Shown here one piece after another: positions 7,382 through 13,487 of a DNA stretch of 29,197 nucleotides. Source of the stretch: an uncultured Eubacteriales bacterium (lineage in GTDB: Bacteria; Bacillota; Clostridia; Oscillospirales; Acutalibacteraceae); the NCBI GenBank assembly GCA_900316925.1, contig ONEU01000089.1, positions 1 through 29,197 on the forward strand, read 5' to 3'. Numbering within the stretch: the first letter of the stretch is position 1; each line of letters begins with the position of its first letter. A program made the position numbers and the translations under genes. Under the pieces are notes generated by a model that saw nothing but the letters and a program-made list of their open reading frames with translations, was not told where the DNA came from and searched no databases.

Positions 7382-8005
7382 ATGAACATCTTTCTCTTGA
7401 TCCTTGCGGGGATCCTGCTCATCATTGACATCCTGATTTTTTGCCCTTTAAGCATCAAACTGGTGTATGATAAGGGTGTGAAGCTGCGGGTGGGATACCT
7501 GTTTCCGGTGTTCAGGGTTCTGCCGCAGAAGCCGAAAAAGGAAAAACCCGAAAAGAAGAAAAAAAACAAAAAGCAAAAGAAAAAACAGCCGGAAACGGAA
7601 GAAAAAAAGAAGAATCCGGTGGGGGATATCATTCAGGAGCATGGACTGAGAGGACTGCTGGAGCTGCTCCGGGAACTGGCCAGAATCGCCGTAGAGGCAG
7701 GAAAGAAAATCACCGGTCATACGGTAATCTCCAAAATGGATCTGCAGCTGCTGGTCGCAACGGACAATGCGGCGGAAACAGCCGTTACCTATGGCGCTGC
7801 GTGTGCGGCGGTATTCCCGCTGGTTTCGATCATCGAACAGCATGTGAAGAAGTGCTGCCACCACGAGAGGATCGCCCCGTGCTTTACGGAGACGGAAAAC
7901 AAGGTGTATTTTGAGATGCGGATAAGGATCATCCCCTTTTTCCTGCTGAGTGCGGGGGTGAAAGCCCTGCTGAAAACGCTCAGAACGCTTGCAAAATTCC
8001 GATAA
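7382..8005 (+). CDS. DUF2953-like (YtfI-type) protein with lysine-rich linker
   Basis: A 207-residue protein: an N-terminal hydrophobic segment (3-23, NIFLLILAGILLIIDILIF), then a strand (VKLRVGYLFPVFRVLP), a long Lys/Glu-rich linker (about 47-78) and a C-terminal amphipathic region ending in a second hydrophobic stretch. Topology and position directly upstream of ytfJ match DUF2953/YtfI, a family tied to sporulation in Bacilli and Clostridia. ATG 7382 lies two bases after scpB, and the upstream open frame inside scpB is not plausible coding. The linker is encoded by long A-runs (7549-7612) prone to slippage. Family assignment is from context and N-terminal pattern. Confidence 0.72.
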   Translation: MNIFLLILAGILLIIDILIFCPLSIKLVYDKGVKLRVGYLFPVFRVLPQKPKKEKPEKKKKNKKQKKKQPETEEKKKNPVGDIIQEHGLRGLLELLRELARIAVEAGKKITGHTVISKMDLQLLVATDNAAETAVTYGAACAAVFPLVSIIEQHVKKCCHHERIAPCFTETENKVYFEMRIRIIPFFLLSAGVKALLKTLRTLAKFR

Positions 8006-8017
8006 GTAGGGTATACT
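7989..8017 (+). promoter_or_regulatory. Sigma-A-type promoter for ytfJ
   Basis: TTGCAA (7989-7994), a 17-bp spacer, and TATACT (8012-8017). It overlaps the last codons of the DUF2953 gene, giving ytfJ an independent transcript. A 6-bp hairpin with a 4-base loop (TTGCCG 8041-8046 with CGGCAA 8051-8056) lies in the resulting 5' leader. Confidence 0.65.
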
Positions 8018-8083
8018 ATACATGAATCGTTTGTCACAGCTTGCCGTGATCGGCAAATCATCAAGATAAAGGCGGTGTTTGAA

Positions 8084-8530
8084 ATGAGTGATCGTCCAAT
8101 CGAAGGTCTGATGGACACAACTCTCGAAAAAATAAAACAGATGGTGGATGTGAATACCGTGATCGGCAATCCCATCACGGCTCCCAACGGAACAACGGTC
8201 ATCCCGGTTTCCAAGGTGATGTACGGCTTTGCTTCCGGCGGCTCTGAATTCAATTCCAAGCATCCCGACAAGAATAATCTCTTCGGCGGCGGATCGGGTG
8301 CCGGTGTCACCATCACCCCGATTGCTTTTATTGCCATCACCAATGATGATGTGAAGCTGCTCAATGTGACCAACTTCAAGGATTCTCAGGACAGAGCGGT
8401 AGGTATGGTGCCGGAGATCGTGGATAAGGTGCTGAGCCTGTTCAAGAAGGATAAGAAGAAGGATAATGAAACCGAACTGAAGGTGGCAGAGGAGCCTGCT
8501 CAGGAGGGTCTGGACGATCCCCAGGTATGA
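8084..8530 (+). CDS. ytfJ: GerW-family sporulation protein YtfJ
   Basis: A 148-residue protein of the YtfJ/GerW family, required for normal spore germination in Bacillus and widely kept in Clostridia. Visible hallmarks: IEGLMDTTLEKIKQMVDVNTVIG at the N-terminus, ITAPNGTTVIPVSKVMYGFASGG, a glycine-rich loop (LFGGGSGAGVTITPIAF), and a variable charged C-terminus. The start is ATG 8084, with AAAGGCGG (8068-8075) eight bases upstream; an in-frame GTG at 8075 overlaps that site and is unlikely. The upstream sigma-A-like promoter suggests it is not expressed only from a forespore sigma factor. Confidence 0.92.
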   Translation: MSDRPIEGLMDTTLEKIKQMVDVNTVIGNPITAPNGTTVIPVSKVMYGFASGGSEFNSKHPDKNNLFGGGSGAGVTITPIAFIAITNDDVKLLNVTNFKDSQDRAVGMVPEIVDKVLSLFKKDKKKDNETELKVAEEPAQEGLDDPQV

Positions 8531-8558
8531 GTTGTCCCGCAATCACAACGAAATAGTC

Positions 8559-8616
8559 AAAAACCTCCTGCAAGGTGCATAGGTATGTAGTATCAATTCC
8601 GGGCAGGTGGTTTTTT
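8559..8616 (+). terminator. Hairpin with T6 between ytfJ and the carboxypeptidase gene
   Basis: Arms 8559-8571 and 8603-8615 pair in 12 of 13 positions around a loop of about 31 bases, and the right arm runs into TTTTTT (8611-8616). It resembles an intrinsic terminator or attenuator. It overlaps the region where the next gene must start, making that start ambiguous. Confidence 0.4.
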
Positions 8617-9705
8617 ATTATCAGGAAAATGATAGCTCTTTTGCTGAGTGCGGTTCTTGGCCTGTGCAGTCTGCCGTACCGTGGAGCGGTAAGGGCAGAG
8701 GCTCTTTCGGTAGGAGCAGTCTGTGCGGTTCTGATGTGTGCGGACAGCGGCGAGGTGCTGTTTGAGAAAAACGCCGATCAGCGCTGTGCCATTGCCAGTA
8801 TTACAAAGATTATGACGGCGGTGATCGCGTTGGAGGAGGCTGCTGCCAATGACAGGGAAGTGGTCTTTGACGACAGCATGACGGCGGAGGGATCGAGTAT
8901 GCATTTGCAGAAGGGAGAGATCCTGCGGCTTTCGGAGCTTGTGAAGGGAATGATGGCGGTTTCCGGCAATGATGCCGCCAATGCCTGTGCCGTTGCTGCT
9001 GCGGGGAGCCGTGAAGCATTTGCGGAACGGATGAACGTAAAAGCCCGGCAGCTGGGAATGAAAAACTCGCATTTTGTGACCCCCTCCGGGTTGGATGACG
9101 AGCAGCATTATTCCAGCGCCAGAGATATGGCGCTGCTGTGCGCCTATGCGATGGAGAACGAGCGGTTCCGGGAGATCGTGTCGCAGAAGCGTGTGACGGT
9201 GAATTATGTGCTGCCGGAGGGAAAAACGCAGGTCTGTGTGAACCATAATAAGCTGCTGTCGCTGTATGAGGGCTGTATCGGCATCAAGACCGGCTTTACC
9301 AAAAAGGCCGGCAGAACGCTGACCTCCTGTGCGGAACGCAGCGGCGTGAGATTGATCGCCGTGACGCTGAATGACAGTAACGACTGGGAGGATCATCGGG
9401 CGCTGTTGGACTATGGATTTTCGTTGTATGAGCAGCAGGAGCTGATCAGCGGAGAGGAACGCTTTGAACTGCCCGTAGCAGGCTCGGAGAAAGAAAGCAT
9501 CACCGTGAGAGCCGAAAACGCCTGTTCACCGGCGGTGAAGAAGGACGGCTCCGATCATCTGACATACAAGCTGTATATGCCGCCGTTCTGTTATGCGCCG
9601 ATAGAAAAGGGCAGACAGGTGGGGGAGCTGTGTGTGTGGAGAAACGGAAGGAAGATATGGCAGACAAGACTGCTGGCTGATGAAGCGGCGTCTTATGAGG
9701 AATGA
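8575..9705 (+). CDS. dacF: D-alanyl-D-alanine carboxypeptidase, DacF/PBP5-like (S11)
   Basis: Serine-type D,D-carboxypeptidase that trims the terminal D-Ala of peptidoglycan stem peptides outside the membrane. Numbering from GTG 8575 (376 residues): signal peptide with IIRK then a hydrophobic core ending near AEA; catalytic SITK (75-78), SGN (130-132) and KTG (238-240). A beta-rich C-terminal domain follows. Its position after ytfJ and DUF2953 suits a sporulation-linked DacF, but vegetative DacA/PBP5 is possible. The start is unresolved: GTG 8575 has no ribosome binding site, ATG 8629 loses the positive n-region, and ATT 8617 has GGTGG at good spacing. Confidence 0.88.
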   Translation: MHRYVVSIPGRWFFIIRKMIALLLSAVLGLCSLPYRGAVRAEALSVGAVCAVLMCADSGEVLFEKNADQRCAIASITKIMTAVIALEEAAANDREVVFDDSMTAEGSSMHLQKGEILRLSELVKGMMAVSGNDAANACAVAAAGSREAFAERMNVKARQLGMKNSHFVTPSGLDDEQHYSSARDMALLCAYAMENERFREIVSQKRVTVNYVLPEGKTQVCVNHNKLLSLYEGCIGIKTGFTKKAGRTLTSCAERSGVRLIAVTLNDSNDWEDHRALLDYGFSLYEQQELISGEERFELPVAGSEKESITVRAENACSPAVKKDGSDHLTYKLYMPPFCYAPIEKGRQVGELCVWRNGRKIWQTRLLADEAASYEE

Positions 9706-9717
9706 GAGTGAGGAATT

Positions 9718-10503
9718 ATGGAAAACGAAAAAATCAGAGTACAGAAAATACTGGCGGATGCCGGCATTGCATCCCGCCGGAAAGCGGAGGAGCTGATTGC
9801 CAAGGGCGCTGTGACCGTGAACGGCAGGCGCATCAAGTTGGGCGACAAGGCCGATCCGAAAAAGGACAGGATCAATGTGGCAGGGCGTGACATCACCATC
9901 CGCCGTGATACAAAGAAATACTATATCATGCTGCACAAGCCGAGGGGCTTCATTACCACCATGAATGACGAGGGCGGCAGGAAGTGCGTTGCGGAGCTGG
10001 TAGACGAAATACCTGCCAGACTGTTTCCCGTCGGCAGACTGGACAGGGAGTCGGAGGGACTGCTGTTGATGACCAATGACGGTGATTTTGCCAATATGAT
10101 CAGTCATCCGTCCACCCACTTTCCGAAGACCTATCGTGTGACGGTGCGTCCGCGCATCACCGAGGAGCAGCTCACCGCTCTGACCACCGGTGTGGTGATT
10201 GACGGCAGGAAATCCATGCCGGCGGCGGTTCATGTGATGAAGAGCGAGCAGGACAGAACCGTCCTGGAGATTGTTCTGGAGGAGGGCAGGAACCGTCAGA
10301 TCCGCAAGATGTGTGAAGCGGTGGGACTGGAGGTTGCCAGACTGAAGAGAAATGCCATCGGTCCGGTGAAGCTGGGAATGCTCCAGCCGGGAAAGTGGCG
10401 GGAGCTGACGCCCGATGAAATGCGGAGTATCCGCGCCTATCACAAGAAGCTCGCTGCCAAGAATGAGCACGAGAAAGCCTTTGAAAAGAGCAAACAGAAA
10501 TAA
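9718..10503 (+). CDS. rluB: RsuA/RluB/RluE/RluF-family pseudouridine synthase
   Basis: Converts specific uridines of rRNA to pseudouridine. The 261-residue protein has an N-terminal S4 RNA-binding domain (6-60; RVQKILADAGIASRRKAEEL), then the catalytic domain with GRLDRESEGLLL (catalytic D109), the KTYRVTV block, and EGRNRQIRKMCEAVG near the C-terminus. This combination is specific to the RsuA branch. In Firmicutes it usually modifies 23S rRNA (RluB-type), so the symbol is the best guess rather than proven. The start is ATG 9718, 12 bases after the carboxypeptidase stop, with GAGGAATT upstream. A strong terminator follows. Confidence 0.9.
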   Translation: MENEKIRVQKILADAGIASRRKAEELIAKGAVTVNGRRIKLGDKADPKKDRINVAGRDITIRRDTKKYYIMLHKPRGFITTMNDEGGRKCVAELVDEIPARLFPVGRLDRESEGLLLMTNDGDFANMISHPSTHFPKTYRVTVRPRITEEQLTALTTGVVIDGRKSMPAAVHVMKSEQDRTVLEIVLEEGRNRQIRKMCEAVGLEVARLKRNAIGPVKLGMLQPGKWRELTPDEMRSIRAYHKKLAAKNEHEKAFEKSKQK

Positions 10504-10505
10504 TC

Positions 10506-10549
10506 AAAGCCAGTCCGAAGCGGTGTGATGACTTCGGACTGGCTTTTTT
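10506..10549 (+). terminator. Strong intrinsic terminator
   Basis: A perfect 15-bp stem pairs 10506-10520 with 10532-10546 around an 11-base loop, and the right arm ends in a T-run (10544-10549). It ends the carboxypeptidase/pseudouridine synthase unit. The minus-strand gene at 10581 ends just beyond it and may also use it, although the T-run is weaker on that strand. Confidence 0.9.
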
Positions 10550-10580
10550 GAATGTGAATCGGGGAGCTTTGTGGGGAGGG

Positions 10581-11066
10581 TCAGCTGACGCTGTCCCGGA
10601 GATTGACCTTTGCCGTCAAAGATGTCACGGTGAGTCTGGCTACCATGGTCACGGCGGCCATTTTCCGTTGATAGTCAAAGTGGCGGGTTTCGGGATAACG
10701 CTGCATCAGGAACCGATCAATGGCGGATTGCTTTTCTTCTCCCTCCAGAAAGGTAATGTCGGCAGTTCCCATCACGCACTGATAACGCATGGTGACATCC
10801 TTTTTCTCAGCAATGCACTCTATGGCAAGAGGAACATCCATTTCAAACGAGCATTTCCGGTTTTGGCGCATCAGCTCATATTTCCTGCCTGCCATTGCCC
10901 CGTGAACGTAAAATGCCACTTGTTCTCCGGAAACCGTATAAGCAAAATTCAGCGGAACGATATAAGGATAATCTCCGTCAGATAAGCCTATCCGCAGAAC
11001 GGAGCAGCTGTCGATGATACGGATGATGGTGTTGAAATCGGTTACTTCCCTGTCTTTTCGTCTCAT
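10581..11066 (-). CDS. NimA-like pyridoxamine 5'-phosphate oxidase family flavoprotein
   Basis: A 161-residue split-barrel flavin-binding protein. It shows the pattern typical of NimA-like members: MRRKDREVTD at the start, VLRIGLSDGDYPYIVPLNFAY, YVHGAMAGRKYELM and CSFEMD. These proteins bind FMN or related cofactors and some reduce nitroimidazoles; the native substrate is usually unknown, and resistance should not be assumed. ATG 11066 has AAAGGGA about ten bases upstream. It follows the decayed ligase gene by 68 bases and was probably transcribed with it. Confidence 0.88.
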   Translation of the reverse strand: MRRKDREVTDFNTIIRIIDSCSVLRIGLSDGDYPYIVPLNFAYTVSGEQVAFYVHGAMAGRKYELMRQNRKCSFEMDVPLAIECIAEKKDVTMRYQCVMGTADITFLEGEEKQSAIDRFLMQRYPETRHFDYQRKMAAVTMVARLTVTSLTAKVNLRDSVS

Positions 11067-11134
11067 GGAAAATCATTCCCTTTCTGTTTGCCGGTGATAC
11101 GTCCCACATTGGCTTGTTCCGGAATGAGCCTGCC

Positions 11135-12078
11135 CTATGATGAGAAATCCCGATAGATATGTTTGAATTTGCCGCTGACCTTGTTGGCACTGGGCGGGTT
11201 ATCGGACAGGATGATGGCAATGTCAGACAATCCCCTGCTCTCAAATCTTCGTTGAGGTGAAGATGACCCTCGGTACATTCGCAGGCAATTTCACCGCCCT
11301 CGGTGCAGGAATAATGTGTCTGCACATAACAGCCGAATCTGTCAGTCAGTTTCCGGCGGATCTCGTCGGTCAGGAGTTCGCCGCCGGTGATAATGACGTC
11401 CGGCCGGATGTTCAGCTCGTCATAATCGGCAAGCAGCGACAGATTTGACGGATAACCGCTTAACATGGAAGGCATAAAGTTATTCAGCTGTCTGATGATC
11501 TCCTTTTCGGGGGCATTGACATCCACGGTGATTTTTGTCTTTTTACGCGGCATTTTCAGCCGCAGATAGCGGGACATCCCGCAAGCCAGATAGAAGCCGT
11601 AATCAGCAAAAACACCTGTAGTCCTCTTGCCGTGTTTCATAAAAGCGTGATAGTCCTCTTTTCTTGTGAAGGTCCGGAAAGCCGCCACCGCCGAGGAAAC
11701 GTCTATGCTTTGCCGGTCGTAAAGAACGACAGCGGGATTCCCCGTAGAACCGGAGGTTTTGAAGATCAGATATCTGCCGTCGATCATTTTACCGACATTT
11801 TCGAGGTCCTCGGTAAAAGCCTCTATCCTGCTCATGTTGATATTTCTGTCCGTCAGCACGTCATCAAAATTTGCTATCATCGTTGGTTTATCTGTTACCG
11901 GCAATTGTTCCAGCGAGAAATCATCCGCTGCTCCGGCAAACAGTCTTTGGTAATACGGACTGTTTGCTGCTGCATAGAGTACCAGTTTTCGCAGTCGTTT
12001 CTGTTGTATCCGTTTGATTTTCGCTCTATCCATTTTATTGCCCTGATAAGTTTTTATCATTGCGCGCAAAAGTGCCAT
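11135..12078 (-). pseudogene. Decayed PaaK/CapK-like adenylate-forming ligase gene with internal deletion
   Basis: From ATG 12078 the frame encodes about 275 residues of a phenylacetate-CoA-ligase-like (CapK/F390-synthetase-related) protein: KLVLYAAANSPYYQRLF, the nucleotide-binding loop FKTSGSTGNPA, SMLSGYPSNLSLLADY, VIITGGELLTDEIRRKL, HYSCTEGGEIACECTEGHLHLNED. The in-frame reading then turns to unrelated sequence. In the next frame, from about 11243 to the TAG at 11135-11137, it reads GLSDIAIILSDNPPS and SGKFKHIYRD, which resembles the extreme C-terminus of the same family. The piece joining them (roughly 100 or more residues, including the end of the large domain and start of the small domain) is missing, so an out-of-frame internal deletion near 11243-11250 best explains it. 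The product should be inactive. Confidence 0.75.
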
Positions 12079-12111
12079 ACTCCATCCTCTGTTCCATCCA
12101 ACATTACCATC

Positions 12112-12141
12112 ACTATACCCTAATCTTCTCCTCCCTGTCAA
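12112..12141 (-). promoter_or_regulatory. Sigma-A-type promoter upstream of the decayed ligase gene
   Basis: On the minus strand TTGACA (12136-12141) is separated by 18 bp from TATAGT (12112-12117). It lies about 35 bases from ATG 12078. The intact promoter means the remnant and the NimA-like gene behind it may still be transcribed. Confidence 0.65.
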
Positions 12142-12351
12142 CCCCCTCCCATCCGCCGCCACGAAAATCAATTTTGACCTGCCAGCTCCCAGGGAAAACC
12201 TTTCCAAAATTCGCTGAGGGATAAACCTTGCAGCAATCAGCAAACACCAACTTCTCATCGTTGTTGACGAAGAATTGGCATGGACTTTCAGGCAAGGATT
12301 TTTCAAAAGTGATTTTCGTGTTTTCTTTCCGTGTTTTCTTTACTTTTCGTC

Positions 12352-12380
12352 TTGAACATGGGAAAGAAATTTGTTATAAT
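12352..12380 (+). promoter_or_regulatory. Sigma-A-type promoter for yqeK-rsfS-leuS
   Basis: TTGAAC (12352-12357), 17-bp spacer, perfect TATAAT (12375-12380). It lies about 37 bases upstream of ATG 12417. Confidence 0.8.
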
Positions 12381-12416
12381 ATACGAGTATGAGTATATGA
12401 CTTGGAGCTGATGAGA

Positions 12417-13001
12417 ATGACGATGAAAGATTATGAGGAGATCATAAGCAAGCGAATGAAGACAGCACGGTTCAAGCACTCAAAGAATGTGGCGAAAGAG
12501 GCCGTGCGGTTGGCTAAAAAATATGGTGCCGATGTGAAGAAGGCGGAGATCGCGGGAATCCTGCACGACGCTACCAAGGAAACGGAGGCAGAGGAACAGA
12601 TGGCGCTGGTGGAACGGGCCGGTATCGTTCTGACGGAGATGGAGCGGACATCGCCGAAGCTGTGGCACGCTATTTCCGGCAGTGCGTTCGTCCGGGTGGA
12701 GCTGGGCATTGATGACCCGGAAATTATTGACGCCATCCGCTATCATACGACAGGCCGTGCCGGGATGACGCTGCTCGATAAGGTGATCTTTATCGCGGAT
12801 TTTATTTCCGCCGACCGTGATTTCGACGGTGTGGACAAATTGAGAAAGCTCGCCGATAAGGATCTGGACGAGGCAGTATTAGAGGGAATGTCGTTTACGA
12901 TGGCCGATCTTGCACAGCGTAAGCTGACCATTGCCCCGGATACCTTCGCTGGATATAACGAAATGGCTGCTAAAAAGGCGCAGCAAAAAGCAAAAATATA
13001 A
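12417..13001 (+). CDS. yqeK: YqeK-type HD-domain bis(5'-nucleosyl)-tetraphosphatase (symmetrical)
   Basis: Predicted to hydrolyse diadenosine tetraphosphate to two ADP, as shown for YqeK in other Firmicutes. The 194-residue HD-domain protein carries the metal ligands: H21 (RFKHSKNV), H50-D51 (ILHDATKE), further histidines in LWHAISG and IRYHTTGR, and an aspartate in VIFIADFISADR. ATG 12417 is chosen because GGAG (12404-12407) lies nine bases upstream; ATG 12411 and TTG 12402 are in frame but badly spaced. It leads the yqeK-rsfS-leuS unit, an arrangement (yqeK followed by rsfS) conserved across Firmicutes. Confidence 0.92.
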   Translation: MTMKDYEEIISKRMKTARFKHSKNVAKEAVRLAKKYGADVKKAEIAGILHDATKETEAEEQMALVERAGIVLTEMERTSPKLWHAISGSAFVRVELGIDDPEIIDAIRYHTTGRAGMTLLDKVIFIADFISADRDFDGVDKLRKLADKDLDEAVLEGMSFTMADLAQRKLTIAPDTFAGYNEMAAKKAQQKAKI

Positions 13002-13013
13002 GGAGAATGTGCA

Positions 13014-13403
13014 ATGACATCACTGGAAACTGCAAGACTTGCCGCAAAGGCGCTCTGTGAACGTAAGGGCGAGGATATCAAGGTCATCAAGATCAAGGAT
13101 ATCTCCTCCATCGCAGACTATTTTGTGATTGCAACAGGTTCATCCAATACTCATGTCAGGTCTCTTGCCGATAACGTGGAGTTCCGGCTGGATCACGAGG
13201 GCATTGGTGTGAGCCATATAGAGGGCTACCGTTCCGATTCGTGGATCCTGTTGGACTATGTGGATGTGATCGTTCATGTGTTCTCGGAGGAAGCCCGTGA
13301 GTATTACAGCCTGGAAAGACTGTGGCAGGACGGCGAACTGGCCGATATTTCCGATATTGAGGAAATGCCGCTGCAGATGCTGTTCCCGGCCGGGGAACAA
13401 TGA
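13014..13403 (+). CDS. rsfS: Ribosomal silencing factor RsfS
   Basis: Binds ribosomal protein uL14 and blocks joining of the 30S and 50S subunits under starvation. The 129-residue length and motifs are typical: DISSIADYFVIATGSSNTHVRSLADNVE, EGYRSDSWILLDYVDVIVHVF, EAREYYSLERLWQDG. It starts at ATG 13014, with AAGGAG upstream, 12 bases after yqeK. It appears complete, with a short C-terminal extension (EEMPLQMLFPAGEQ). Confidence 0.95.
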   Translation: MTSLETARLAAKALCERKGEDIKVIKIKDISSIADYFVIATGSSNTHVRSLADNVEFRLDHEGIGVSHIEGYRSDSWILLDYVDVIVHVFSEEAREYYSLERLWQDGELADISDIEEMPLQMLFPAGEQ

Positions 13404-13487
13404 GAAACAGACAGCCTGTCCGGCGTGTAAAACGGCAGACGGCTCTGGGGGAGACCCCGTTATTCAAAGAAAAAGGAGAGAATCAAG

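Larger units (their letters stand above)
12079..12416. other. Divergent intergenic region, about 340 bases
   Basis: Holds a minus-strand promoter for the decayed ligase gene (12112-12141) and a plus-strand promoter for yqeK (12352-12380). Between them a minus-strand frame from TTG 12295 to 12113 encodes 60 residues, including FVNNDEKLVFADCCKVYPS. It has no convincing ribosome binding site or recognised family and is left unannotated. A doubled motif GTGTTTTCTTT lies at 12319-12329 and 12332-12342. Confidence 0.5.

Noticed and set aside
10581..11066. Nitroimidazole-resistance (nim) gene
   Set aside because: The protein belongs to the broader NimA-like flavoprotein family, in which most members have no shown resistance role; sequence alone does not justify the label.
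10548..12123. Plus-strand open frames opposite the NimA-like and ligase genes
   Set aside because: They lack ribosome binding sites and recognisable families, while the minus strand encodes clear family motifs.
13404..13487. Possible T-box or other leader before leuS
   Set aside because: The gap is only 84 bases, with just a small GGGG/CCCC hairpin, no T-box sequence and no terminator; leuS is simply the third gene of the unit.
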